NCBI GenBank assembly: GCA_963922205.1
Contig: CAWUHX010000143.1
Coordinates: 434,001 to 498,000, forward strand
Source of the DNA: Romanomermis culicivorax
Lineage: Eukaryota; Nematoda; Enoplea; Mermithida; Mermithidae
Reading direction: 5' to 3'
Length of the DNA: 64,000 bases
Shown here: positions 22,381-34,390 of the stretch, piece after piece
Numbering within the stretch: the first letter of the stretch is position 1
Layout of the letters: the number at the start of each line of letters is the position of its first letter
Program-made: the position numbers and the translations under genes
The notes under the pieces: model-generated
Told to the model about the DNA's origin: nothing
Seen by the model: the letters and a program-made list of their open reading frames with translations, nothing else
The model's database searches: none

Positions 22381-23343
22381 GGAAAAGTGGCTCTTACAGG
22401 AACTTGCCAAAACTTCTCACATGTAAATATGAAGAAATTTCTGCCATTTCGAGGTTAATATACATGATATTTTTGCTGATGCTGGATTTGATTCATACAC
22501 AAATAATCCCACCAGGAATAGGAATTTTCTTGATCTCATATTCTGTAATGTGAAATCATTACTATGAAACGTGCAGAGTGCCCCATCTTTTTCAGGATGT
22601 CAAGCAGTTTCCCAAAATGAAATTCCCTGACTTTTCCAGGTTTTACAAGTCAATTTCCCAGAATTTTCCGTGTTTTTTTCAGAGTGAAAACTAACAGTAA
22701 TTCCTACATAAAATTTTAAAAGACATATGTACAGGAGAAAATAGACATTTATAAAGCACACATGATCGTAACAAAATTTTATTGAGTTGATTTAAAACAT
22801 GTTCACAACATTTTTTCAATTATTGTGAAGGAAAATCTTCTATCGTTTCTTTGTATATGGGCTATTTGCACGGCAGCCAATAGTTCATTTGTACAATTTT
22901 TACATAGCAAAAAAAAGATATAAATTAAGTAACCTATGTTCCTCTACAGCTTGGGTTTTCGATTTTTGACAGCTTTAGGGTGCGCTTTGTTTGATTGATC
23001 AAGATGCTTCAAACCACCGTTTTTTCCTCAAAGTTTTTTTCCCACATGAGATGAGAACCGAACCCAAAATTTTTTTCATTTTCCAAAAATTTTCCACATT
23101 TCCAAAAACGTTTATAGTGTGGCCACGGACCCAAGCATTCTGATGTTTTTGTAGTCAGTAACCTACAAAAACGAAGGAAAAATTGAGAAAATTCTAGTCA
23201 GGTCAGTCAAATTGAGCTGACGAATAATATGTTGGCGTTCTACAGGAGCAGAAAGTATTTTAATGATAGAGTTCTCATGCACTTATCCGCTATTAACATT
23301 TCTGTAGTTCTGATTGGAATTATCCAATTTTATTCATTTTTTA
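22381..23343. other. no recognisable gene
   Basis: AT-rich sequence without recognised domains. A stretch around 22,590-22,690 (TTCCCTGACTTTTCCAGG) recurs at 24,840-24,900. Confidence 0.4.
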
Positions 23344-24236
23344 AGGCCCTGTCATACTTCGCCGCGAGGTACCGCGCAGCGCCGGTTGTCCTATTCATAC
23401 CAACAAGCGGCGCCACGCGGTGGCTTGTCATACTCCGCCGCGCGGTAGCGCGCGGTGCCGCTTTTTTACTTTTGGGTTTTGCTCTTCTCAAAAAATGTGT
23501 ATTGCTTGTCTCGACAAATGAAAAATACGAAAAAATGAAAAATACGAAAAAAATCAAAGCGCAAAAGAAGAATAAAAATCAATCATTCCTGCACGGTGCA
23601 GATAGAAGCTTGCAGAAAGCCTAGTCTAAAGATTTTGGGCTCTTGCTTCAATTTGCTTCTCATTCCAACGATTAATAGCTCTTGAACTGCTGAGAAACAT
23701 CAATTTATATAAATTGATTTTGAAAAATTGAATATATATATATACGATTATTCATTCACATATGTGCTATATACAGGATCCAGATCTGATCTGGGTCCGG
23801 TCGGACCTGCTGTTTAGGACCCAGATTCAAAGTGGATCCATCTCCTTTCCCTAGTATTCGGGAAATCGGGACATTCGGGGGAATAGGGACTAACAGATTT
23901 TTTTGGGAAATAGGAAATTTATTCATTATTCGGAGGTGAGGGGATATGGACTTTTGGACAATCGGGATGTTTGTGGAAAAGGGACGTTGGAGGAATAAAG
24001 ACACAATCGAAATGTGCGAGTAAACTTGCTGTAGGAACATGTTTACACCTACTTTTCATATTCATAATTTTTACACATCAATGTCTTCATTGCAAATTGA
24101 GTGATCAACTTCTTAATAAATCTTCATTACAAAAACCTAATCATACTTCAAAGGTGGTACCGAGCGGCGCCGGCCGGCGCCGCTTTTTAGTATGGATAGA
24201 ACAACCGGCGCCGCGCGGTGCCGCATGATAGGGCCT
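23344..24236. mobile_element. PIF/Harbinger-like MITE with GC-rich TIRs
   Basis: TTA is duplicated at both edges (23,341-23,343 and 24,237-24,239). The TIRs begin AGGCCCTGTCATAC on the left and AGGCCCTATCATGC on the right (reverse complement), and stay similar for about 70 bases of GCGCCGGTTG-type sequence. A TWA duplication with a GGCC-containing TIR is typical of PIF/Harbinger. At 893 bp with no transposase frame it is non-autonomous. Confidence 0.85.
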
Positions 24237-24269
24237 TTAGTCTGGCGCAGAGTGCCGGTAAAATTTTCA

Positions 24270-24690
24270 GATTTTCAGCTCGTAAAACGCCGGAAAATGA
24301 ACCTTCACAACGATAAAAAATAAATTAGAATCAAACTGATAGAGTGTAATTTGTTCCTTCGAGTTTTAATATTTTCAAAAACGCTGGAAAATGAATCTCT
24401 GCAACAAATATTCCCGAATATAAGTTCAAAAATTACATTCTAGAATGATGTGTTTAATTTTCATCGCCAATAAATCCAAAACTTCATGTTGGAAACGTTT
24501 GAAAAATTCCACGCCCCAGGAGAAAAAATTGAGAGAATTGATGAAAAATCTCAATTTTCGGCAAAATACTATACTGACTGTTAACGATTACAAAATGAGA
24601 CGAGCTAACTTGATTGGAAGAAACTGTTGAACATTGATTAGTAAGTGGAAGTACATGTGCTAACGGATGCACCTAATAGAAAATAAATAA
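24270..24690 (+). repeat. dispersed ~430-bp repeat, copy 2
   Basis: Partner of 21,930-22,380 (see landmarks there). It leads directly into GACCGGCGCATCGCGCCGG at ~24,706, a second repeat family also found near 31,000 and, inverted, near 36,850. Confidence 0.7.
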
Positions 24691-25319
24691 TGATTATTAT
24701 GAGCACGACCGGCGCATCGCGCCGGAAAATTTTGAGATTCTGACCTTTAAAAGTCCACCAAAATGCATCTTTTCGGTTTTGAAGTACAGTATAATAATAT
24801 GTCACAAAAAACAACCACATCCCAAGAATCCTAGGCGAAATTTCCTGACTTTCCAGGTTTTCCAGACCTAAAATTTTTCCCCTGACTTTTCCATGTTCGC
24901 TGGACACCCTGCTTTTTCTACAAGTGACGTTGACTCTGTAACTTACTTTATTCATGGTAAATTGCTCCATGAAACTGAATACTTTTTTATCTTGACTTTC
25001 GTAAGGCTGACTATGTTTCCTTGTCAATCTTTTTTGATAAAGTGAATTATAGTCTTTAGTTTTCTCTCCTGTTCTAAGATAAATGATTTTTATGTAAATC
25101 AAAAAATTTTCAAACATTTTTCAAATTTGCCTATAGCTATACAGAAAAAAATCGTATTTCAAAAATATCGGGGGGGGGGGGCGGTCGCTTCCCCTAAATC
25201 CGAACTTAGTCACCTTGAAGAAATTTTGTAGAAGGAAGAAACCCCTATTTCTAAAGAAGTCAGAGAAAGAGAAGCTATTTTGGTGGAAAGAATCTAGACT
25301 CGTTCCCTCTATCTTCAAC
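24691..25319. other. repeat-derived non-coding DNA
   Basis: 24,691-24,830 belongs to the family with TTTTGAGAT ... AAAATGCATC that recurs at ~30,985-31,070 and 36,830-36,930. A G run lies at about 25,171-25,180. No gene recognised. Confidence 0.45.
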
Positions 25320-26935
25320 CGTACAAAATATAAACTGGCTTGAAATAAATTGAGATCAGAAAATAAAAGACATCAAATTATGAAAGAGATGAATCTCGTT
25401 AAAGCTGGAAACTTACGCGAATTTTATCAGTATGTAAATAGTAAACTTTCTGCATCTACGACTATTCCAGATCTTAAATATAGAGACATAATTGCCGTTG
25501 ATCCTATTGATAGAGCCGACTTGCTGAGTGATTATTTTTCCTCTGTTTTTACCAAACCTGAAAATATCTCTGAGCCAAATCTTACTTCTAATGAAAAATT
25601 TGAACTTAAATTCTCGTGTAGTTTTGATTTCTCCACTGTCTCTTCAGTGTTCCTCACTGTCTTTTCAGTGTTCAAAAATCTCAAACCAACGTTATCACTT
25701 GGTCCTGACACTTCATGTGCATTTTCTAATAGGAAACTTCACCTCGTTCTCTGTGAACCATCGTCAACCATCTTTGAAGTCTCCTACAGGACTGGAGAAA
25801 TACCTGATTTTTGGCGTGAAGCAATTATTGTTCCAATTTTCAAAAAAGGTGATTCCACATTGGTTGAAAATTATCGATCAATTTCTTTGTGCAGCATTTC
25901 ATGCAAGGTCATGGAATTCATTATTAATCTGAATATGATGAAGTCGATTGAAAATCTGCATTTTTTGTCATCTAAACAGTATGGTTTTAGGAATCTAAGT
26001 GTTGTGCACCGCAGTTGTTGCATTGAAGAAATATATAGTCTCGTTCACTTGACAAGGAAGCACATACCAATGAATGTTACATATGTATTGATTTTTAAAA
26101 AGCTTGTGACAGTGTATCTCATAACATTCTCATTCAGAAGTTGATGAAGATCGGTAATTCCAACGTCTGTTTTAATTGGATTTCTTCCCTCTTGAACGAC
26201 CATACCCAAAGAGAAGTTTAGTGTGCCATCTCAAAGTCATTCCCAGCAACTAGTGGAGTGCCTCATTGTAGTGTCCTGGGGCCTAGCTCATTTTTGATCT
26301 ATATAAATGATTTGTGTAAATTGGATCTTAGTAGTGAATTGGCTCTTTTTGTATATGATCTCAAAATTTTTAACCAACAGTCAACTCAGTTATTTTACAA
26401 TCTGACCAAAACAAAGTTGACCTTTGGTTCAAAGAAAATAGATTGAGTATACTAGCATTCATTAAATGTGATGTTCTGCATCTTGGTAAAAACATACCGT
26501 GAATAAATTACTATTTTAATGACAGTAATATACCAAGTACAACACAAGTTATAGATCTAGGTGTCACAATCATTTACTGATACACTATATAATTCTGCTC
26601 ACTCTACTCATATTTTCCGGAAAGGTTCTTTCACGGCCAATTTGCTACTTCGTAGTTTCTCCAGTAGAAACAAAAATGTACTTACAAAGGCTTTCATTAC
26701 TTAGGTTAGACCTATATTAGAATATGCCACAGTAGTTTGAAGTCGTTATCTCAAGCAAGATATCAAAAGAGTAGGGAAACTTCAACGGAGATTCACCAAG
26801 AGTATACTAGATTATGATACTACATCATCTTATGATGAACGTTTGAACCATCTGGGTTTAGAGCGACTAGGTCTATGACGGCTTCGTTTCGATCTCACTA
26901 TGGTTTATAAAATTGTTCGTTTGAATGTTCTGCCA
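25320..26935 (+). pseudogene. LINE reverse transcriptase remnant
   Basis: Pieces of a non-LTR retrotransposon ORF2 in shifting frames. 25,350-26,144 has DRADLLSDYFSSVF, then GEIPDFWREAIIVPIFKKGD, ENYRSISLCSISCKVMEFII and the SSKQYGFR motif. 26,258-26,446 has GPSSFLIYINDL and a decayed catalytic box (LFVYDLKIF in place of an FADD-type box). 26,685-26,935 has RPILEYATVV and LERLGL, the connector typical of CR1/Jockey-type elements. Many stops and frame shifts make it inactive. The matching C-terminus lies at 27,780-28,090, after an insertion. Confidence 0.88.
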
Positions 26936-27779
26936 ATCGATAACTTTTTCTTTTTCGTCCTGAAGTGCCAAAACAATAATTTTGTCTTTCATCTTGTTCA
27001 GAAAATCATGCTCATCATTGTTCATCGACGCTGAATAAGAGGAAACGATTCCTGTAGGCGTGGGATGCTGCTGAAGATTGACCGATTTCGACACAAGAAG
27101 TTACGTTAATTTGTAATAAAATTAACATAAATGACCAAGAACAAGCCTAAGCCTAAGAACTAAGTAGTGTAAACTGATGTTAGTGTAAAGATGACTATCT
27201 GTCCCAAACTAACGTAAATTACGGTGTATTGCCTGTCATTTACCTATTTAATTCTTAGGCTTAGGTTTAGGGCGGAGCGAAGCGGTCACGTAGGCGGGCG
27301 CGTAGCGCCTGTTCCCCTCAGGTTCACCTAAAATAAAATTTATTCGGACAGCTGTGCACGGAATGTACAAGAATGGGTGTTTTTTCTACATTTACTGGTT
27401 TAAGTACATATCCAAGTTTACACTTTGATACCTACAGTGCCAAAATAATTTTTCGGGTGGGTGGCTGATGAACGGAGGTGGATAAACTTGCGCGTGTTCT
27501 TTACACGATGAAAAACCAGGTAGCGTACGTGGTCTATACATGCACGCTGCATAGCTTTACACGTTAAAAAACATGAAAAATTCAGTGCTGAAGAGCATAA
27601 TTGCATATTTTTGACTACTAAATAACTTGCATAATTTTGCTTGAACTTGCTTTCTGCTGATTTTTTTTATCTGAATTGGTCATTGAAGGTAATAAGCTGT
27701 CGAAAAATATTCATTTTGTTGTGTTTTAGACTTCGTTTCTAAAAAATATTCCGTCCCTTTTTCTCTATCATTCATAATT
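26936..27779. other. segment inserted into the LINE
   Basis: It separates the LINE connector from its C-terminus. It contains the inverted telomere-like repeats (27,145-27,272) and a GC-rich patch at 27,270-27,320. A minus-strand frame at 26,873-27,094 (LQQHPTPTGIVSSYSASMNN) reads like protein but has no recognised domain. Confidence 0.5.
27145..27272. repeat. inverted pair of telomere-like TTAGGC arrays
   Basis: GCCTAAGCCTAAG at 27,145-27,157 faces CTTAGGCTTAGGTTTAGGG at 27,254-27,272, so the two can fold back. TTAGGC is the usual nematode telomere unit. A third array, CTTAGGCTTAGGCTTAGGG, is at about 30,490-30,508. Confidence 0.7.
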
Positions 27780-28090
27780 CTAACCGTGCCAATAACTCGT
27801 TAAAACTGGTATATTTTAAACATCGTTATGATCGGTTAAAATATATGAATTTTGTAGTCGGGTAATCCGGGCTTGGAATTCTCTGAATGAAAGTACTGTA
27901 AATGCTCGTAGTGCAACAAATTTTTCTGATAGACTTGAGAGGGTAAATTTGATACTTTCTTGGAGGTGTAACTTGATTCGCTGATTTCGGTAGCTGTTAC
28001 GCCTTTCACGTATATTTATTCTTTATAATTTACGTACTATTATTTTCGTCCTAATAAATTACTATTATTATTATTATTATTATTCAAATC
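27780..28090 (+). pseudogene. LINE C-terminus and ATT-repeat tail
   Basis: One frame gives a RVIRAWNSLNESTVNA motif and NFSDRLERVN, the usual last block of CR1/Jockey-type ORF2, ending in a stop. A TATTATTATTATTATTATT microsatellite (28,065-28,085) follows, a typical LINE 3' end. It completes the element begun at 25,320. Confidence 0.8.
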
Positions 28091-28917
28091 AGCATGAGGA
28101 CACTGCAAAGAATAAAAAAAATATCCATCAATTTGCTATACGCCAAATTTGGAAATACTGTTTAAGCTTTTCAGTTGATATCATAAAAATAGTTAGGCCG
28201 ATTTTTGCTAGATTTCACCAAAAGAGGCGAATAATTATTGCTAATTTGACTGCGCCCTTTCCCAAACAGAAGGTTCGATTTTTCAGTGAATTTAATGAAT
28301 TTTCAGTCAGACGAACTAAAATTCAAAAACTAGGCAAGCATCTAAGAATTTGGATCTTTCAACCTCCAAGAATTTCTAGCATTGTCTTACTCTCAAAATG
28401 TTTTGATGATGATGGTGATGATGATTTTATTCGCAATGGCACTAAGCAATGTTAGGAGAATATAATAAAATAAACAAATAAGTCAATTAAATATATATGC
28501 AGTACTATAGCGAATATGCTGTGCTTGGTCAAAAAGGCATAATCACTTTAAAATCAAAATTCGTATGGAGATTGCAAAAATTTTTTGGGAAAATGACCAA
28601 AAAATGTTAGTTTTCAATGAAATTCGTCAAAAAACAATACAGGATCAAACATTTATCAATAATAATTTGATAATTAGAAGCAATAAGCACTAACTAGAAT
28701 GACATTTTCTAAGAATAATATAAAAATTATAAATAACATGGGAAAATTTTCATTTTTTTCCATTTTAGAAAGCATAAAAAAATGCATCTCCGGACAGAAA
28801 ACTCTATAATGTAATCAAAAGAGCAGTCAGACCTCAAGTTGCACTATGCAACCTGGCAGAAAAAATTTGGTTGAACCCCCCGAAATTTCGTTGCTGTGTG
28901 CAAAAAAAACCTGTTAA
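28091..28917. other. no recognisable gene
   Basis: AT-rich; only short frames. A GATGATGATGGTGATGATGA run lies near 28,404-28,424. The near-palindrome GTTGCACTATGCAAC near 28,840 resembles GTTGCACATTGCAAC near 33,568. Confidence 0.4.
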
Positions 28918-29235
28918 GTAATATTATATCCATTAACTCGGCGCAAAGCGCCGAAATTTTTTTGCATTTTCAGCCACTAAAACGTCTAGAAATCAAGGCA
29001 ATTCAACGCTTGACCAGTAAAAAATTTTGTGTCAACTGGTACAAACGCTCAAATTTTTTTGTGCCGTTCCAAATTTTTTGTGGGCCAAAAACCATGTTTT
29101 AGCACAAAAAACACTGTGATATGCTCAGCACTGTTTTTTTCCACGAACCTTTTTCCACAAATGTGGAAAGGGATCAAATTTTTTTCCACATGTGGAAAAA
29201 CATTTTTTAGTCTTAAAATCCTTGTTTTTTCGCTT
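28918..29235 (+). repeat. hairpin-rich repeat (GTGGAAA / GGCACAAA), copy 1
   Basis: Contains GGCGCAAAGCGCC, then words around TTTTGTGCC and the palindromic TTTTTCCACATGTGGAAAAA. A related, partly reordered copy is at 31,080-31,440. The embedded open frames are not coding. Confidence 0.7.
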
Positions 29236-29559
29236 GAAAATGCTCACAGACGCTTTATTCAAGTGTTTTTGAGGTTTTCAAAGCATTCTGATAATCCTTC
29301 TGATCATATATTTTCAAATTAGATTTAAATTTTGCGTTCATAAATCGTAATTTCAAGAAATTTATCATTCGAAAAATTTTTAAACCATTTATTTGTTCGT
29401 AACCTTTCATAAATTTGACCGAAAAGCAACGAGTCAGAATAATAACAATATTGTATTCGATAGTCGATTGTAAAAAGAATACAAAAAAAACGGTTACCAA
29501 AAAACAGTTAATAGAGAAAAAAATGTAATACGGATTAATGAAGTGTAGTAATCGAATAT

Positions 29560-30210
29560 ACAGGCGACTGAAGGCAAAAAAACGCGCTGACACAGACGCC
29601 TAATTAATTGCCCAGTAAAGTTTGTTTGTCTACATTTTTCAGACGATGCATGAAGGATGTTACATTAGATGACGCGATAACAGACTGAGGAAGCTTGTTC
29701 CAAATTTGTATACCCGAAGCGTAAAAAAATTTTTACGAATATCTGTTTTACATTTTGGAATGGAAAGTTTATGTTCGTGAAGATGTCTTGTTTTGATAAC
29801 ATTTGAGAAAGAAAATAATATTTTGGTTGGCATATCTATGAAGCAATGAATAATTTTGTATATTATGGCATAAATCAAATAAAATTCGACAGTATTCTAA
29901 TGATTCAAGGTTTAAAAATTGAAGTCTATCATCATAGTTCATATCCTTTGGAAAATGCAAAAAATTTTTTGAGAAATATTTCTGTACTTTTTCGACGTTC
30001 TTCATGTCTTTTACAAGATGAGGTGACCAAACGCAGCTGGCGTATTCTAATTCTAAAATAGGTCGAACGTATACTTTATAAGCCTTGAGAATCAGATCAG
30101 TACATCCAGGCTTGAAAACTTTAAAAAGTAGCGTAGAACTTTTCCAAAAATACTTCCATGAAGCTTTTGAATTGAATTTACATTAAAAAAGAACAAACGC
30201 TTCAAAAAGT
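29560..30210 (-). pseudogene. second LINE remnant, 3' part
   Basis: On the minus strand, pieces in different frames read AYKVYVRPILELEYA, then KNVEKVQKYFSK, YDDRLQFLNLESLEYCR, DLCHNIQNY and finally SGIQIWNKLPQSVIAS. This is the same connector and C-terminal order as the LINE at 25,320-28,090, but diverged from it and in the opposite direction. The 5' part is missing. Confidence 0.75.
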
Positions 30211-30260
30211 TGAGAAAGTTGACGTGTTGATCTTTCTCAAAAAATCTATGAAGGAAAAAA

Positions 30261-30824
30261 GGTACTGTTCTATTATACTCCCGCCACCAATTTTTTACTT
30301 TTTCAGCTTTTTTGTGTATTATACTACCGCCACCTATGCGAATTTTCTGATCATGTTGGAAATATTACCCTTTATTGTCGAAATTCAACGAATTTGGAAA
30401 TCTAATTTGACTTTAGTATTTTAATAATAAATTTAATAATTTAATTTGAGTTTAGTATTTTAGTAATTTATTTTTCCTTTAAAATTCTGCTTAGGCTTAG
30501 GCTTAGGGTACAGCAGCTGCGCTCGAAGGGCGCAGCGCTGTTGAGGCTTTTCCAAATGAAGTTGTTAGTTTAAATAGTATCAAGGGTCTTACTTGAAGGA
30601 ATATAGTGTTGATACCCTCTGGGGAAATTGTGTAGTGGTACACGCATTAAGTCCATAGGCTGGTGGACCAGGTTCGATTCTTGATGTGGGTATGATTTTT
30701 CTGTAGGGGCCATTCCGAGCTTTGAAAATGTGCTGGTTAGCTTTCTCAAGTGTCAAAACACTAGAAAAAGCCCAATTAATTGCGGTAGTATAAATTTGTG
30801 GCGGGGGTATAATAGAACAGTACC
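30261..30824. mobile_element. MITE with 8-bp duplication GGAAAAAA
   Basis: GGAAAAAA occurs directly outside both ends (30,253-30,260 and 30,825-30,832). The TIRs begin GGTACTGTTCTATTATAC on both sides and extend through CCCGCCAC. An 8-bp duplication fits hAT-type or a related superfamily. A diverged, uninterrupted copy of the surrounding repeat at ~36,790-37,110 (inverted) serves as an empty site. The interior carries TTAGGC repeats (30,490-30,508) and a tRNA-like segment (30,619-30,700). Confidence 0.9.
30619..30700 (+). repeat. tRNA-like (SINE-like) segment inside the MITE
   Basis: An A-box-like TAGTGGTACACG is followed about 33 bases later by GGTTCGATTC, a near-perfect B box. The flanking stems do not form a convincing full cloverleaf, so I call it tRNA-derived rather than a functional tRNA. 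Confidence 0.5.
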
Positions 30825-30832
30825 GGAAAAAA

Positions 30833-31440
30833 TGCGAATCTTCATTAAATATAACGATAATATTCAAGATCGTCAACTAAACATGAAATAATACGTTCGA
30901 GATGATGAAAATTATTGAAGATTGAATAGTAAATGAAGGTAGACATGCCAAAAGTCGTGCCTGAGCTTGGTAATAAATAATATAATGATTATTAAAGTTA
31001 TAACCGGCGCGAAGCGTCGGAAAATTTTGAGATTTGGACCTCTTAAAATGCATCAACTGCATCTTTTCAATATTTAAACCCCAAATTTTTCTTCCATATT
31101 TGTGGAAAGACCTCAAAAATTTTTTCCACATTACAGTGCAAATGTGGAAAAAACAGTGGTGCTCACCACTGTTTTTTCCACGAACTTCTTTCCACAAATG
31201 TGGAAAGGGGCCAAATTTTTTTCCACATGAGAAAAATTTTTTTTTCGTCTTAAANNNNNNNNNNNNNNNNNNNNNNNCGGTTTTTGGCACAAAAAAATTT
31301 GAAATGGCACAAAAAATTTTGAGCGTTTGTGCCAATTGGCACAAATTTTTGGCTGGTCAAACATTAAATTTCCTTAATTTTTAGACGTTTTAGGGGTGAA
31401 AATGCAAAAAATTTTCGGCGCTTCGCGCCTAGTCAATGAA
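30833..31440 (+). repeat. repeat cluster with GTGGAAA/GGCACAAA hairpins, copy 2
   Basis: 30,840-31,070 matches the inverted 36,790-37,110 copy and, in part, 24,691-24,830. 31,080-31,440 matches 28,918-29,235. Many short inverted repeats (TTTCCACA and TGTGGAAA; TTTTTGGC and GGCACAAA) sit around the assembly gap. Confidence 0.65.
31255..31277. other. assembly gap (Ns)
   Basis: A run of 23 N within the hairpin-rich repeat, so the two sides may be mis-joined or collapsed. Confidence 1.
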
Positions 31441-34300
31441 TATAATGTTTATTATTCCTGTATTTGACCCGAAAGCGAACGATTTCTCTTCGAACAGTGT
31501 ATTAGTATCGTGGCAGAAAATTTTATAGGCTGTCAATGACTGATGAATGAAAAGAAATTTTGAATATTCTCTGTTAATTCAGTCAGTCAGATTTGGATTC
31601 AAAACTGCAATTCTTACTTTTTGTGTTTGATTGATTTAAATAGGGAAATCGATATCGTTGGTAATGGTACAAAATTTCGACCGAAAATTTACACAGTTTC
31701 TGATTTTATTTTCCCTAGTCTTCACGTTGTTGTTAAATATATAAGAGAATTCATATTCGTAGTCGAATTCGAAAAATGAATCTACTTGAACTTCCTAAAC
31801 AATTCTAGACTTTTTAGAATTTTGTCAGCATTTCATTTCTTTTACTGTCGTCGTAAACCATTTTCTTGCACAGTTTTTTCTTATCTGACTGACATAACAT
31901 GGTTTAGCTGAAAAATAGGTTGAGCACGATTTCTACAAAAAATTAATGCGTTTTAAACGTTAACCTATCAAACTTTTGGCATAAAACTTTTCCGCAGTTT
32001 TCAGTATGTTTCTAGTAGAAAAATTTTTTTTGTGCCATTGGCAAAAATTTTTTCGGCCTCTTGTGCCAATTGGCACAAAAGTACGGAAAGACAGGAGGAT
32101 CATTTGAAAAAATGAGAAAAGGTTTGAAAAAACTGCTCGCGTTTGAAAAAATTAACGGAGCACATCCAATTACAGTAATTTTGGCGAACATCGCGAGTAG
32201 GTTTTTCAATTTCGCGAGCATTTTTTTCAAAAAATTTCAGCGTCATCTTTTTCAAATGGTCCCGTCGCTTTTGAAAAAAATAAGAGTGCGTTTGAAAAAA
32301 TTGATCGTACTTTTTGAAAAGAATTGAAATAAATTTTGAAAACCAACATGGATCCTAATCGGCGCACGATGAATTTCTGATCTTCGTGAGCTTTGTTTTC
32401 AAAAATCGCGAGCAATTTTTTCAAAACTACAGTAAACAAAGCTTTTGCCGAAAAAAATTTTTTTTTCATTGCAGAGGGATCATTCCCGCCAAAAGGGGCG
32501 GCATTATGTGATTGGTTGAGGGGTGGTCTTTCATGATTCACGATTGGTTATATATTCTCAACATGATGATTGATTTGATTGGTTCCAGGCTATTTTCTTG
32601 CACAATTCAGTACGAACTGTCTGAATCTGAAAACTTAATGAACACTCCTTTGCAAATTGCAATGTGTCTAATATTATGCGGTCCGCTTATTTGGGATTCT
32701 ACGATCATATTTTACACTTGTTGTTCCTATAGGCGTTCGAATTGTTTTTTTGACCTGATCTATTTTCCTCCGTACTCCCGAATTAGTTTTTTGCGGTTTC
32801 TGCGATGGAATGGGGTTTTGACACGGGTTTCTTATTTTTGCACACAACAACCAAATTCTGGCTGTGCAATCAAATTTTTTCTGCCAAGTCCCACAGTGCA
32901 ACTGGGAGCCAGACGACCCTTATGATTAGGATTTAGGGAAGGTTAACCGTCCAAAAAAGATATGTCCGTTTATCTGTTTTAAAATGGGGCCAGCTTTCAA
33001 ATGATTTGTAAATTCTCTAGTATATAAATAGTGCAGATTTAGAAAATTTTGTCCTAGCTTATTCTCATAGCTTTTTAACATCAATGCTTTCTGAATAAGT
33101 ATTTGATCTTGTAATGATTTTTTGACGTATCTGACTAAATTGAGACTATTGTCTAAAAGTCGTTTTGCGGTTCTTCGCTAGTTTGACTTTCGTAAACATA
33201 AACATATTGCATTCCGAAAGTGATTAAAAAATAATTTGTCGCCTATCTGGAAACTCATTGAATTTACTAAAAAACTAGACCTTTCATTAAAGAGTAAATG
33301 TTGGAAGAATTCGTAATTGCGAAAGAATGAGCTCAAAAAATGAGTTTTTCGACATTTTAAAAGTCTCAAAATCGAAATTTTTCAGTGCTCGGCACCAAAC
33401 AAGTGACTGTTGCTAGCCTTTTCTTGATGTCCCTAATGTCAGGAAAATGAGTTTTTAAAGCCTAAAACTGTTGCCAATTGGATTAAATACCAAAAACTAA
33501 CTTTTCATCGTTTTTCAAATGAAATCAAGTAAATTTAAATTTAGCAACTAGAAATTTTTCGCCACAGGTTGCACATTGCAACTTGGCCTGTGCAAAAATC
33601 AAAGTTCTGAAGCAATGAAAAGCCGACATAATTTCAATGTTTAGTTTCCTTACTTATCTGATCTGGTTTAATGTTTGTTGACGTCCTATCCATTATATTT
33701 CCTGTTCGTCATGTTTATGCATAATTTTTCATTCTTTATGTTTTTTGGTTTACTCTAATGTTGGCTACATTTTAGATCAGTCCCCGCTCACCTGCCTCTT
33801 TTTGATACTTTTTGAAATAAATTGAACCAACTATCTGTATGTGGGCTAAGAAATGTATACCCTTGAGTTTTTCATAAAAATTATTGTGCATGTTCTTTTC
33901 ATACAACGAAAGTTTCTTTTCAGAGAGCAGAAATTTTCGTGTTATTGACGCATTGCATCTGCAGCCTGTAATTCTCAAGATGGATGAAGCACGATAAGTG
34001 TTTAAATTTATTTTTTGGCTTGGATGCTTGAACTTTCTTTTTTGCCTTACTTCAAAGCAAACTTATGTATGTGATCCTTTCGATTTTCTTTCTGGGCGTC
34101 TCTAATTTTTTCAGCTTTTATTCGTTGGATTGTAGCCACAAACGACTTTTCGATGTTGTTTTTCATTTTGTCGGATCGTAAGCCACAAGCAAGCATTGTA
34201 TGCATTTGTAAGTATCACTATTTCACGAATTTATGAACAAATTCTCACAAAGTAAGTTATATCTCATCAAAATTTTGTAGTCAGTGATTTAGCCTCTTTC
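31441..34300. other. no recognisable gene
   Basis: AT-rich. 32,090-32,420 holds opposed TTTGAAAAAA / TTTTTTCAAA and CTCGCG / CGCGAG words, a degenerate foldback. A 137-aa plus frame at 32,512-32,925 shows no domain, no exon-like signals and biased composition. Confidence 0.4.
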
Positions 34301-34307
34301 AGGTTTT

Positions 34308-34324
34308 GCGCCTTAATTGGTGTT
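34308..34324 (+). promoter_or_regulatory. hairpin motif, copy A
   Basis: GCGCCTTAATTGGTGTT, a five-pair stem (with G.U) and a hexaloop. It is the same motif found at the stop codons of the HECT, integrase and zinc-knuckle genes. No gene ending here was recognised. Confidence 0.65.
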
Positions 34325-34390
34325 TTACCAATGTATTGTTCGTTCATCGTATTGTTCTATCCACCTCGTTTATTCATTTCATATTTTTCA

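Noticed and set aside
23229-23624. 131-aa plus-strand frame
   Set aside because: It runs from unique DNA across the left TIR of the Harbinger-like MITE; the Ala/Arg-rich part is translated TIR.
30619-30700. Functional tRNA gene
   Set aside because: A- and B-box words are present, but acceptor and anticodon stems do not pair convincingly, so it is listed only as tRNA-like.
32512-32925. 137-aa plus-strand frame
   Set aside because: No domain, no exon-like edges and composition that matches the surrounding DNA.
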